A stretch of 64,000 nucleotides of DNA from positions 1-64,000 of the forward strand of contig JAEYMU010000058.1 of the NCBI GenBank assembly GCA_023407175.1, given 5' to 3'. The first letter of the stretch is position 1. The number at the start of each line of letters is the position of its first letter. Under the pieces are notes generated by a model. That model had not been told where the DNA came from and searched no databases. It saw only the letters and a list, made by a program, of their open reading frames with translations. Positions 18,638 through 26,432 of this stretch are shown one piece after another. Both the position numbers and the translations under genes were made by a program. This DNA comes from Bacillota bacterium. GTDB taxonomy: Bacteria; Bacillota_A; Clostridia; Lachnospirales; Lachnospiraceae.

Positions 18638-18904
18638 GAGTATTATTATCTGTATAATGGCCATGGTGATGTTGTCCAGATGGTTGACAGAAATGGAAAT
18701 GTGGTGAATAATTATACCTATGATGAATGGGGAAATATAACAGCCAGCAGTGAAACAGTTAGTAACTCGTTCAAGTATGCGGGGGAGGTATACGATTCTG
18801 AGACAGGGCTTTATTACCTTAGGGCGAGATATTACGACCCGACAGTTGGTAGATTCTTCAATGAGGATACCGTTGAGGGTCAGGTACTACAACAGGTGAA
18901 TTAG
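18638..18904 (+). pseudogene. Orphan RHS tip 5: core repeat, toxin domain lost
   Basis: RHS-core homology enters abruptly at YYYLYNGHGDV (~18638), slightly further upstream than in the other orphan tips. It runs through MVDRNGN, YDEWGNI and VGRFFNEDTVEGQV to ~18886, then ends after five unrelated residues. The toxin domain is absent. The open frame back to 18551 is non-homologous sequence on the trailing side of the preceding terminator and is not a believable start. Confidence 0.75.
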
Positions 18905-18973
18905 TTAGAAAAGTCACGTGGAGTGCTGGGAATATAGGAAATTCAACCATTATAAGTTCAGGAGGTAGATAGC

Positions 18974-19450
18974 TTGTTTATATCAAAACAAAAAGTAATG
19001 TTAGTTATAATATGTAGCGTAATCCTTATATTGGGAATTGTGTTAGGTGTAGGGCTTTTACAAAAAGACAAAAATGATGTTGTTTTAAGATATGATAAGG
19101 AGCCGTTATTAAGCAGATTCCCATTGATTGGAAATATAGAAAAATGTTATTGGGAGGCTGATGTTATAGGGAAAAGCAGTTTGTTTACAGCTCCATCACC
19201 AAGTTCATATTGGATGAAAGGATATATCTTTTTAAGTAAGCTTGATATTGATAATATAAAATCACAATATAAATGGGTTTCAGTCGAAAACGATTGGAAA
19301 CCATCTTTGGACGAATCAATATTGAATTTTAAATCATTAAAATGGCAATATAGTCAAGAATATAATGATTATATTAAACCAGTGACTTTTTTCGGTAAAT
19401 TCTATCTTAATTTTGAACATGGAATCGTCTGTTTTGAAGTCGAGAAATAA
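18974..19450 (+). CDS. Single-pass membrane protein, predicted orphan immunity protein
   Basis: A 158-aa protein with TTG start 18974 preceded at 8 nt by AGGAGG. One N-terminal helix (~8-30) is followed by a domain with LLSRFPLIGNIEKCYWEAD and SSYWMKGYIFLSK, ending in a beta strand (GIVCFEVEK). It sits in the immunity slot of an RHS cassette that has lost its toxin. I do not recognise a named family. Size and single-pass layout resemble the proteins at 2734 and 21275, but the sequences do not look related. Confidence 0.55.
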   Translation: MFISKQKVMLVIICSVILILGIVLGVGLLQKDKNDVVLRYDKEPLLSRFPLIGNIEKCYWEADVIGKSSLFTAPSPSSYWMKGYIFLSKLDIDNIKSQYKWVSVENDWKPSLDESILNFKSLKWQYSQEYNDYIKPVTFFGKFYLNFEHGIVCFEVEK

Positions 19451-19495
19451 ATATAATGTTTTAAAAGTATCGAACAGCCCATTGAAATAAGGGGT

Positions 19496-19525
19496 ATACC
19501 ATATTAAGACAATTTAATATGGTAT
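19496..19525 (+). terminator. Cassette-end hairpin
   Basis: A perfect 12-bp inverted repeat ATACCATATTAA/TTAATATGGTAT with a 6-nt loop, ~45 bp after the tip-5 immunity-type gene. It has no clear T tract, so termination is uncertain. Confidence 0.4.
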
Positions 19526-19566
19526 GATATGCGTTAGTATTATATAAGAGGTGGAGCACCTACAGT

Positions 19567-19612
19567 CCCAAAACAGTCTAATATTGAAAAAATCTATGAG
19601 GCTGTTTTTGGG
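19567..19612 (+). terminator. Hairpin CCCAAAACAG / CTGTTTTTGGG
   Basis: An imperfect long stem just before the HINT remnant; the T run lies inside the right arm. It could be a terminator left from a neighbouring cassette. Nothing else was assigned between 19451 and 19650. Confidence 0.3.
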
Positions 19613-19650
19613 ATATAATTTCACTATCCGTAACGGTCTCTTCTTTCATT

Positions 19651-20052
19651 TCCAGAAAAACAATTGTGGTAAAGGGCCTGACCAAAGAACAGTTGTCAGA
19701 GCCAATAAAAGTATATAACTTTGAAGTTGTGGATTGGCATACTTATTTTGTATCAGGAAGTAATGTGTTGGTGCATAACAGCTGTTCTCAAGGTCAAATA
19801 TTCAATGTATCAAGGCAAGAAAGTTCTGTATGGAATGGTCTCGATAATGTAAAAGGCTTGAATAGAAAAATGAGCTGAAGTGGAAAAAGCAGAAGATACT
19901 ATGAATGGGGTAACACACATAATGATATTGTGGTATACGATTCTAAAGGAAGACATTTAGGTTCAATGGATCCAACTACGGAAGAAATGTATAAAGATCC
20001 TGTCAAAGGAAGAACTATTAAGGTAATTAAGATAGAAAGTGGTGATTGTGAA
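19651..20052 (+). pseudogene. Remnant RHS tip: end of pretoxin-HINT domain plus inactivated colicin E3-type rRNase domain
   Basis: From ~19651 the frame reads the end of a HINT self-cleaving domain (VYNFEVVDWHTYFVSG, then NVLVHN). After that comes a cytotoxic domain recognisable as colicin E3 type: RRYYEWGNTHNDIVVY, then GRHLGSMDP and PVKGRTIK. A TGA at 19876 interrupts it where colicin E3 has Trp, so a single TGG-to-TGA change would explain it. In colicin E3 the catalytic residues are Asp510, His513, Glu517 and Arg545. By alignment Asp510 is Gly and Glu517 is Val here, while the His and Arg remain. The intact family cuts 16S rRNA. The 5' part, including any RHS core, is missing. Confidence 0.75.
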
Positions 20053-20355
20053 ATGAATTTTTGCTGCAATGAAATGAAGGAAAGAGCTAATTATGATTGC
20101 ACAGAACATAATAACAAATATAGTTGCCCTGTATGCATTATTGAATACAATGAAGTATATGATGAATATGGCATAATAATACATGATGGAGGTGCTTCCT
20201 GTATTACTATAAATTATTGCCCTTGGTGCGGTTCTAAATTACCAGAATCAAAGAGAGATCTATGGTTTGAAAAGCTTGAAGAACTTAGGATAGATGATCC
20301 ATTAGAGCAAGATATACCAAATGAATTTAGAACAAAGGAATGGTACTCGAAATGA
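20053..20355 (+). CDS. Cys-rich immunity-type protein (DUF6980-like) paired with the E3-type tip
   Basis: A 100-aa protein starting MNFCCNEMK at ATG 20053, with a GGTG element upstream. The frame is continuous with the decayed toxin, so the toxin's own stop has been lost. Several Cys pairs (FCC, YDC, CPVC, YCPWCGSKLPESKRDLW) suggest a zinc-bound fold. I believe it matches the DUF6980 family, from memory. That family being an immunity partner of E3-type toxins is inferred from adjacency. It appears intact although the toxin carries three lesions. Confidence 0.6.
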   Translation: MNFCCNEMKERANYDCTEHNNKYSCPVCIIEYNEVYDEYGIIIHDGGASCITINYCPWCGSKLPESKRDLWFEKLEELRIDDPLEQDIPNEFRTKEWYSK

Positions 20356-20398
20356 TGGATAGTGGCTTATATCCTAAGGTACGTATGGGGAGTCTTTG

Positions 20399-20518
20399 TC
20401 ATTCCAGGAAGGTGCTGTCATGGAAGATGATGTAGGGAGAAATCCCAGCCTCTGAAGCGATTTGCCTAAGTAAAGCAGTACGCCGTTCAAAAAGCGGTTC
20501 CCACTTCGCTGTATGTGC
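20399..20518 (-). pseudogene. Fragment resembling the HRDC domain of a RecQ-type helicase
   Basis: The minus-strand frame ending TGA at 20399 reads AKWEPLFERRTALLRQI, then ASEAGISPYIIFHDSTFLE. This fits the HRDC pattern of RecQ helicases (LF..LR..R...A...G.PPY.IF.D..L). Only ~40 residues remain, and upstream on that strand stops interrupt all frames. It is leftover sequence between cassettes. Confidence 0.4.
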
Positions 20519-20905
20519 GGGGACCTTTTCCATTTCACCGGGTGTAACAGCTCCTTCCCCATTTCAGGGAACGGACAGCTTTCCCTGCATTTCCAAGGGA
20601 ATCCTTACCGTGATATCCAGAGGGAAGCTTCCTTCTGTAATTCTGAACTGCATTTTCATAAGCATTTCTCCCTCATGCGGAAGCAGCATTTTTTAAGCTT
20701 CACATATTCGTGCGGCCAAGCTACCGTCGTACGTTTTGTTTGTTAAGATAATCAGGCCAGAGCAGGACAATTATGTAGGAATGGGTGGCAGCACTTATCC
20801 GGTCTTGTATTACTGCCTTCTTCGACATGTTCTTTCAGGAGCTTCCAGTGGACAGGATGGGTCAGGAATATTCCGGGAAGTACCCGATTGATATCTTGGC
20901 TGTCG
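20519..20905. other. Unassigned intercassette sequence
   Basis: About 390 bp of higher-GC sequence between the HRDC-like fragment and RHS tip 6. Short open stretches exist on both strands, but none has a ribosome site or a recognisable motif. The composition differs from the AT-rich cassettes, which suggests debris of a former chromosomal or mobile gene. Confidence 0.4.
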
Positions 20906-21220
20906 CAGATGGTTGACAGAAATGGAAATGTGGTCAATAATTATGCATATGATGAATGGGGAAATATAACAACCGGCTCGGAGACGGTAAGTAATCCATT
21001 TAAGTATGCGGGGGAGGTGTACGATTCTGAAAGAGAATTGTATTATCTGCGGGTGAGATATTATCACCTGAGTATAGGAAGATTTATTAATGAAGATTCC
21101 TTTGAAGGGAAAACCACTTATGAATACATAATGTATCCACGAGGATACAGTAAATTCAAACCATGGCATTGGTTTACTAGAAGTAAAATTATTAATGCAA
21201 GAAAGAAATATGGGATTTAG
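20906..21220 (+). pseudogene. Orphan RHS tip 6: degenerate core repeat with short residual tip
   Basis: Core homology starts at CAGATGGTTGACAG (20906), about 30 bp further inside than tips 2-4. The core carries several substitutions (SERELYYLRVRYYHLS instead of SETGLYYLKARYYDPS). After IGRFINED it switches to EGKTTYEYIMYPRGYSKFKP and ends ~20 residues later. The usual DPTGN boundary is gone and no toxin motif was recognised. It is most likely silent and decayed. Confidence 0.7.
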
Positions 21221-21274
21221 TAAAACTGGTTCATACTATTACCCGGGAGGAGCAAGGGAGGTAATGTTTACTAG

Positions 21275-21760
21275 ATGAGTAGGAGAAAGAAAGTGCTAAT
21301 TATTAGTTGTATTATTATAGGAATTTTAATAATTTTGGACTTTATACCCATTAAGTTTGCCAGCAAGCTCAGTGAATTTAAAAATAATAGGACAGAAAAT
21401 GTCTATATATCAGAACATACCGCTGTCACAGGGGGTGATTGGTATGCTGATAAAGAAACTAATCCATGGCTCTCAGAATCAGTAGACTTTATTCTGGATG
21501 ATGAAAAAATTTTTGGAAATATTTCGAAAATTTATACTACAGAAGATGAAGCACCTAGCTATAACCTTTTTGTATATTGGGGTATAATGAAACAGGAGCA
21601 GGTTGCAGACAACTTTACTATTAACATTCTTGAAGCTAATAAGTGGAACATTATTTATCCAATTAAACGTAAATCAATTAGGGGACTTTATGCTCCAAAA
21701 GGGTATTTTACGATTTATGATTATGACTGGATAAAAGTAATTAAGGATGTTTTTAACTAA
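21275..21760 (+). CDS. Single-pass membrane protein, predicted orphan immunity protein
   Basis: A 161-aa protein beginning MSRRKKVLIISCIIIGILII; the helix spans ~6-26, with a short basic N-terminus inside. The exterior domain contains GGDWYADKETNPWLSESVDF and LFVYWGIMK. The ATG follows GGGAGG at a longer than usual distance (~12 nt). It takes the first immunity position behind decayed tip 6. No named family was recognised. Confidence 0.5.
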   Translation: MSRRKKVLIISCIIIGILIILDFIPIKFASKLSEFKNNRTENVYISEHTAVTGGDWYADKETNPWLSESVDFILDDEKIFGNISKIYTTEDEAPSYNLFVYWGIMKQEQVADNFTINILEANKWNIIYPIKRKSIRGLYAPKGYFTIYDYDWIKVIKDVFN

Positions 21761-21783
21761 AGGGATAAAGAAGGGAAAGTAAT

Positions 21784-22299
21784 ATGGGGAATGGAAAACT
21801 GGATGATATGATTAATAGGAAATTAAGTGTTTTGATAAATCAACCTTTAGTTGAGATAGGAAGAGCTAGTGGTCTCACTTGGCTTTGTTTTGGTAAAAAG
21901 ATAATGATAAAAGACAGAAATGGCTTAGAAAGTTTAAAGTCAAAGTATGCATTGAATATTCAATGTCCATGGAGATTTATAAAAAATCGTGCAATTATTG
22001 CTGCATCTAGAGATATATTTATTCCGAAATCCGATTTCAAAGATAATAAATTTGATTGGGAGAAGTTTGGCAGTAACCATTTTGATGACAATATAAAAAA
22101 AATTAATAACATCATTAGCAAATCAATAACATTGGTTACTAAAATATCATCTGATGATATGGGGGGATTAAATATAGATTTTCAAGATGATCTGAAAATG
22201 GAGTTATTTCCTGATTGCTCATTAGAGAAAGAATTTTGGAGATTTATTAATTTTGAAAATAATTGTGACCACTTGATTGTTTTTGATAGTGAAGATTAA
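21784..22299 (+). CDS. Predicted cytosolic immunity-type protein
   Basis: A 171-aa soluble protein 23 bp after the preceding gene, with a GGGAAAG ribosome site. It contains IGRASGLTWLCFGK, then ALNIQCPWRFI, and near the C-terminus a beta pattern GGLNIDFQDDLKMELFPDC followed by EFWRF. This layout (an early W-x-x-FG segment and a late hydrophobic-acidic strand before WRF) recurs in proteins next to polymorphic toxins, as far as I recall. I assign the immunity role by context only. It may have come with a second, lost toxin. Confidence 0.5.
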   Translation: MGNGKLDDMINRKLSVLINQPLVEIGRASGLTWLCFGKKIMIKDRNGLESLKSKYALNIQCPWRFIKNRAIIAASRDIFIPKSDFKDNKFDWEKFGSNHFDDNIKKINNIISKSITLVTKISSDDMGGLNIDFQDDLKMELFPDCSLEKEFWRFINFENNCDHLIVFDSED

Positions 22300-22461
22300 T
22301 TAGCTAAATTTAAACAGTTTTTTAGTTATAAATAGTGGTCTCTATTTGAGCCTGATTAGTCAATTCTAAAATAATAGGAACACTTAAATTACCTTAACAA
22401 AAAATTTCTACCCAATAACGCCCCGATATGCTGAGTTGTTCATATCGTTGATTTCCAAGAA

Positions 22462-22659
22462 TTGATTCAGAAATATAATTTGGATGTAAAAAATGTAACA
22501 GTTACAACTTATTTTATGAATTTTAAATCACATGGTACAACGACTTCTCTTCAAGTTTTTTTAGTTATGTCTAGAAAAGAAAATGGTGCAATAGACATTG
22601 TTCTCTGGTCTCTTATACCAGAAAGTATAAATATAAAAAGGAGAATATATGAATTTTAA
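22462..22659 (+). CDS. Short open frame before hicB, function unknown
   Basis: A frame open from about 22435, with a possible TTG start at 22462, encoding ~65 aa (FQELIQKYNLDVKNVTVTTY). It overlaps the HicB start by 11 nt. It does not look like HicA: there is no G-S-H-H motif. No ribosome site was identified, and it may be the tail of a lost gene. Nothing was found at 22300-22440. Confidence 0.25.
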   Translation: MIQKYNLDVKNVTVTTYFMNFKSHGTTTSLQVFLVMSRKENGAIDIVLWSLIPESINIKRRIYEF

Positions 22660-22900
22660 AGAATATGAATTTTATGCCATATTAAGCTATGATAATGATG
22701 GAATAACTATAGAATTTCCAGATTTGCCTGGATGTATTTCATGTGGTTATTCAGAAGAAGAAGCTTTGTTAATGTCAAAAGAAGCATTAGAATTATATCT
22801 TGAGGATATGAATAAAAATGACATACCAACTGCAAGTAAGATGGATTATCTAACTGTGTCTGGTAATCAACGATTATTTTTAATCAAGGTTAAAAAATAA
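22649..22900 (+). CDS. HicB-family antitoxin-like protein without a visible HicA
   Basis: An 83-aa protein with an AAAAGGAG site before ATG 22649. It has the HicB fold signature: YAILSYDNDGITIEFPDLPGCIS followed by YSEEEALLMSKEALELYLEDM. HicB antitoxins carry this RNase H-like domain and neutralise the HicA mRNA interferase. The expected ~60-80 aa HicA with its double-Gly/His motif is not present on either side. No C-terminal DNA-binding domain is evident at this length. It is an orphan in toxin-rich surroundings. Confidence 0.75.
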   Translation: MNFKEYEFYAILSYDNDGITIEFPDLPGCISCGYSEEEALLMSKEALELYLEDMNKNDIPTASKMDYLTVSGNQRLFLIKVKK

Positions 22901-23483
22901 TATTTCAAAATGGTTTAAATGTAAGGAGGAATACCAGCTTCCAAAGCAAGCTGCCTCTTTGGCCCGGCAAACCGTTCATTACGTAACTGCAAATAGGAAA
23001 AGTATAGTGAGCAGCATTTAGCATAAAAAGTTAAATGCCATCTACTCATGCAATTAAGAGAACAGGAAACCTTCGTTTCCGGTCCGAAATATAATTCCAT
23101 GCAGCAGCTTGAAATGCTGACGGACGGCAGGGCGTAGTCCCCTAAGAGAAAATGGCATAATTCCAAAACCAAGCCAACTCATCGAAGCTTTTGTAGAGGA
23201 AAACTATGATTATATGAATAGTCTGCTCAAGTTAAAGTGAAGTAGGAGGGTTGTTTATGAAAAAAGTTTGCTATTATTTTAGCAACTTTAATATGTTTTT
23301 TTATTAATATGGGGAATTTCGTTTGCACGATGCGAGATTCTTACATTATTATATGGTAGTGAGTTTGAGAACCTGTGCCAAGAGAACATCATAATTGAAC
23401 AATGTACATTGGGGGCACCTTGGTGATAATTGGCCGGGGTAACTACTGTTATAAAAATGATGTAGAAAATGGAGGGTGTAAAT
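22901..23483 (+). other. Coding debris between hicB and the pentapeptide gene
   Basis: Short in-frame pieces separated by stops: EEYQLPKQAASLARQTVHYV (from ~22926), LREQETFVSGPKYNSMQQLEML (from ~23050) and PKPSQLIEAFVEENYDYMNSL ending at 23240. The last two could be parts of one decayed protein, which I cannot name. A GGAGGG site and ATG at 23257 open a signal-peptide-like stretch that needs one frameshift (AIILATLICFFINM), so this is a broken small secreted protein. Confidence 0.4.
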
Positions 23484-23843
23484 ATGGTTGTTGATATAGA
23501 CATGACACTTAATGAATTGATAAATAAAATAGACGATGGCAAGAAGTATTTTTATAGAATTGATTTTGGTGAAGGTGTAATTGAAAATAAGAATTTTGAC
23601 AATCTTATTTTTACCGAATGTATGATGCCCATAAAATTTACAAATTCAACATTAAAAAATAAAAAATTCATAAGTTCGAACTTAAAGGCAAGTATTTTTC
23701 AGCAATCTGATTTAACAAACATGGTTATCGAAGATTATTCTGTAGAAAGTATTGATTTTAAAAATTCCACTTTAGGATACTCCCATCGCATCAGAAAATC
23801 ACTAATGGGATACCCTTTCGATTTTGTAAATAATTGCATTTGA
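23484..23843 (+). CDS. Short pentapeptide-repeat-like protein
   Basis: A 119-aa protein; ATG 23484 has GGAGGG 8 nt upstream (the earlier in-frame ATG 23469 lies inside that site). Residues ~35-105 show a beta-helix-like five-residue pattern: NFDNLIFTECMM, FTNSTLKNKKFISSNLKAS, IFQQSDLTNMVIED, VESIDFKNSTLG. Pentapeptide proteins form quadrilateral helices and have varied roles. This one is short and irregular. Its place among toxin and immunity remnants suggests an immunity-type role, but no function can be assigned. Confidence 0.55.
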   Translation: MVVDIDMTLNELINKIDDGKKYFYRIDFGEGVIENKNFDNLIFTECMMPIKFTNSTLKNKKFISSNLKASIFQQSDLTNMVIEDYSVESIDFKNSTLGYSHRIRKSLMGYPFDFVNNCI

Positions 23844-23873
23844 TGAAATTAATAAATCAATACGGCATTTATA

Positions 23874-24350
23874 TCATTGCTCTTTTGATACTATGGTTAT
23901 TTCATTCAATTTTTTTAAAAACTTTTGAACTAACTCAAAGAACTCACTCTTTTGATTCTCATACATCCATTCAAAATTTTCTGGTATCAATTTGCCTAGA
24001 ACAATGTCATTTAATAACGTTTTTGTTGGATTAACATATTCGTTATGTTTTATCCAAAAATCATTTTCAATTCCATATAAAGCATTTAAAGTTTCGCCAT
24101 CATATTTATCGCCAATGGTTGGGTCGTGATTTAATCTATTTAATACCTCTGAAAGAATATATTCTAATAAAATATTTTGTCGTAAACAAATGCCAATGTC
24201 TTTATTACTTAATTCTAAAATGTTTTTATTTCTTATTTGATTGTGCCAATTTGGTAAAGAATAACCGTCGATATTATAATTAGGATCATAATCTATACCT
24301 TCAATATCGCCAATTTTTATACTATTATATTGATTATTTATATTTTTCAT
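23874..24350 (-). CDS. CDI-type immunity protein (CdiI_3-like)
   Basis: A 158-aa protein, minus strand, with a GGAGAGG site before the ATG. The central block LSNKDIGICLRQNILLEYIL, then LNRLNHDPTIGDKYDGETL, fits the all-helical family of contact-dependent growth-inhibition immunity proteins (LRQ...L...A...L...P..GE.YDGE pattern). No CdiA/RHS toxin of matching type is adjacent. It lies 51 bp downstream of the fliK-like gene on the same strand, so it may be read from the flagellar promoter. Confidence 0.6.
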   Translation of the reverse strand: MKNINNQYNSIKIGDIEGIDYDPNYNIDGYSLPNWHNQIRNKNILELSNKDIGICLRQNILLEYILSEVLNRLNHDPTIGDKYDGETLNALYGIENDFWIKHNEYVNPTKTLLNDIVLGKLIPENFEWMYENQKSEFFELVQKFLKKLNEITIVSKEQ

Positions 24351-24401
24351 CTTATCCTCTCCATATGCTTATTCTATGTGTTACAAAGGAACAAAGCAAG
24401 C

Positions 24402-26153
24402 TCATGTCCGTATATCAAAAGTATAATTCTTAGTGATAGTGTCAGATGTTTCCTGTTCAATCAGATCCTTAATAAAATCCGGTTCTTTATAAGAAGCTGT
24501 AAGCTCCGCCTTAAACTGATACCCCTTCTTTTGGAGTGTATTCTCAAGGAGGGAGAGATTATCCGCTAACAACTGGCTGGCTTCTTTATTGTCGGTATAA
24601 AAATTAGCATGAATCTGATTTTGCTGCATTTTAATATGAATATTCAGGGGCCCTAAGTACTCCATGTCCAGATGGAGAAGTACACTTAAATCATCCTTTT
24701 TATCCTGAAGAGCTCTTTTGCGCGTAAATACATAAAGCTCACTATGAAGCTGGCGGTCCCTTAACTGGACGGGAAGCTGGACATAGGTGAACATTTGGTT
24801 CAAATCCTTTAGGAAGGAAACATTCTCCTGAAGATTTTTCAATGGTTCACTGATTCTAAGGGTATCTTTATCCTCCCCGATTCCCTTGATCAGCTGCCCG
24901 AGTTTTTCCGTATCCTGCTGCAAATTTTGATAAAGCTCCTGTACCGGAGCTTTTTGGGCAATATCACCGGGGTTCACAGTCCACCGTTGCAGAAAGGCAT
25001 TTTCTAAGAGATGGCTGTATTCGGCGGATTGTAATAGCTTTAAGGCACTTTGGTCTGACTGTAAAAGCCCATCCCTGATAAAGGACAGGAGCTTCTGCAA
25101 TGGTATGCTGCCATGGTTAGATTCTGTGCTTAGACTCTCGAAACCGGGAAAGGTTTTCAGGTTTTCCATAAGGGCAGTCTGCTCGGCAGGACGTAAGATA
25201 TCACCAAGAGTTGTAATATTGCTTGCGGATCCCGGAGCGGGTTGTACTGCGATAGCGTTGGAAGCATCGGCGGTTTTGGCCTCCTGTGACAGGCCAAAGG
25301 CAGCCGCGGTCGAGTTGTTTTCTGTAGTAGCCGGTAAGGACTCCGGCATGATCTCCGGTACTTTTGATAAATTTGAAAGCGGATTTTCCTTCTGGAACAA
25401 TACCTCGAGCAGCTTACTGTTTATTTGTATCATCCGGTTAACCGTTTCCTTTAAAAAGGGGGCATCGGCGGGGACCGATGGGTATTCCTTTGAGGAGATG
25501 AATAGTTCGGAGAGGTTTTTCGTAATTGCGGTGATGTCTTGAATTATTTTGGCTGTTCCCTGCCGGTAAGCTTCAAATTGCTTTACATTCTCCGGAGTAA
25601 TTGGTATATTATTTTTATACATTAAGACCAGGGTAATAGGAGAGGCCTCCCGGTTTTTATGGGAAAGCTGAATCAAAGTTTGCAGCGTCTGTTTATCGAT
25701 GGGCATACTTTGGTCCAGAAGCGCTGTAACGAGAGCCTTATTCCGGTCGGTCATGGTAAGGCCGGAGGCTGACAGGGCCTTTTGGATCAGTGCTTCAGAG
25801 ATGGCTGTATTATCCTTAGGAAGATATTTTAGGACAAGGCTGTCCGGAGAGCTGCCCGTAACCTGGAAGCTGGCATCCTGTCCGATGGATAAAGGAATAT
25901 CGCCGCTTAATCTGGCAGTTATAATCTGATTGCCAGGCTCAAGCCGTACCGTTACCTCATGATAGCGATGATCAATAACCTGTCCTTTTATGACCTGACC
26001 TTCCTTAAAATCTGACAGCCTGGGATTTTGTGCCAAGGAGGAGCTGTCTCGTGTTTTTATAGAATCGGAAGCGGCCTTTTGACCGGACGCAGAACGGGTG
26101 ATACTTTGCTTGTTTGTCTTGTAGCCAGGAAGTGATGATTGGTTGATATCCAT
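24402..26153 (-). CDS. FliK-like flagellar hook-length control protein
   Basis: A 583-aa protein on the minus strand with AAAGGAG 7 nt before ATG 26153. The N-terminal ~470 residues are polar, low in conservation and rich in Gln/Ser/Ala, as in molecular-ruler regions, although ~50-110 looks like a beta domain (GQVIDHRYHEVTVRL). The C-terminal ~100 residues are Flg_hook-like: LHLDMEYLGPLNIHIKMQQN, then IHANFYTD and LLENTLQKKGY. FliK measures the hook and switches export specificity. No other basal-body genes flank it, so this copy is detached from the main flagellar cluster and could instead be a paralogue. Confidence 0.75.
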   Translation of the reverse strand: MDINQSSLPGYKTNKQSITRSASGQKAASDSIKTRDSSSLAQNPRLSDFKEGQVIKGQVIDHRYHEVTVRLEPGNQIITARLSGDIPLSIGQDASFQVTGSSPDSLVLKYLPKDNTAISEALIQKALSASGLTMTDRNKALVTALLDQSMPIDKQTLQTLIQLSHKNREASPITLVLMYKNNIPITPENVKQFEAYRQGTAKIIQDITAITKNLSELFISSKEYPSVPADAPFLKETVNRMIQINSKLLEVLFQKENPLSNLSKVPEIMPESLPATTENNSTAAAFGLSQEAKTADASNAIAVQPAPGSASNITTLGDILRPAEQTALMENLKTFPGFESLSTESNHGSIPLQKLLSFIRDGLLQSDQSALKLLQSAEYSHLLENAFLQRWTVNPGDIAQKAPVQELYQNLQQDTEKLGQLIKGIGEDKDTLRISEPLKNLQENVSFLKDLNQMFTYVQLPVQLRDRQLHSELYVFTRKRALQDKKDDLSVLLHLDMEYLGPLNIHIKMQQNQIHANFYTDNKEASQLLADNLSLLENTLQKKGYQFKAELTASYKEPDFIKDLIEQETSDTITKNYTFDIRT

Positions 26154-26389
26154 AGAAGGCTCCTTTCCGTTTTGTCTGGTATAGATTTATGGAAAATGCA
26201 ATATTGATTTGCCGGTTGTATCCTGTTTATTATATCGACTGGCAAAGGAAAATAGTTAATGACCAGAAAAAAAGAAAGATATGCTTAATAAAATTAAGTT
26301 ATGACATATAAATACCTTATTATATAAGGTAAAATTGATTAATAATCTAATAAAATAATTATTTCCAACATTTTTTGCTTTAAATCTAC

Positions 26390-26418
26390 TTGTATTTGAA
26401 ACCATTCTATATTATAAT
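26390..26418 (+). promoter_or_regulatory. SigmaA-type promoter for gltBD
   Basis: TTGTAT (26390), 17-bp spacer, perfect TATAAT (26413-26418). Transcription would start near 26425, only ~8 bp before the terminator hairpin at 26433. Confidence 0.6.
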
Positions 26419-26432
26419 CAACACCATAAAAC

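Noticed and set aside
18551..18640. An apparent N-terminal extension of RHS tip 5 from ATG 18551
   Set aside because: The start sits on the trailing side of a terminator, lacks a ribosome site, and the first ~30 residues have no RHS similarity.
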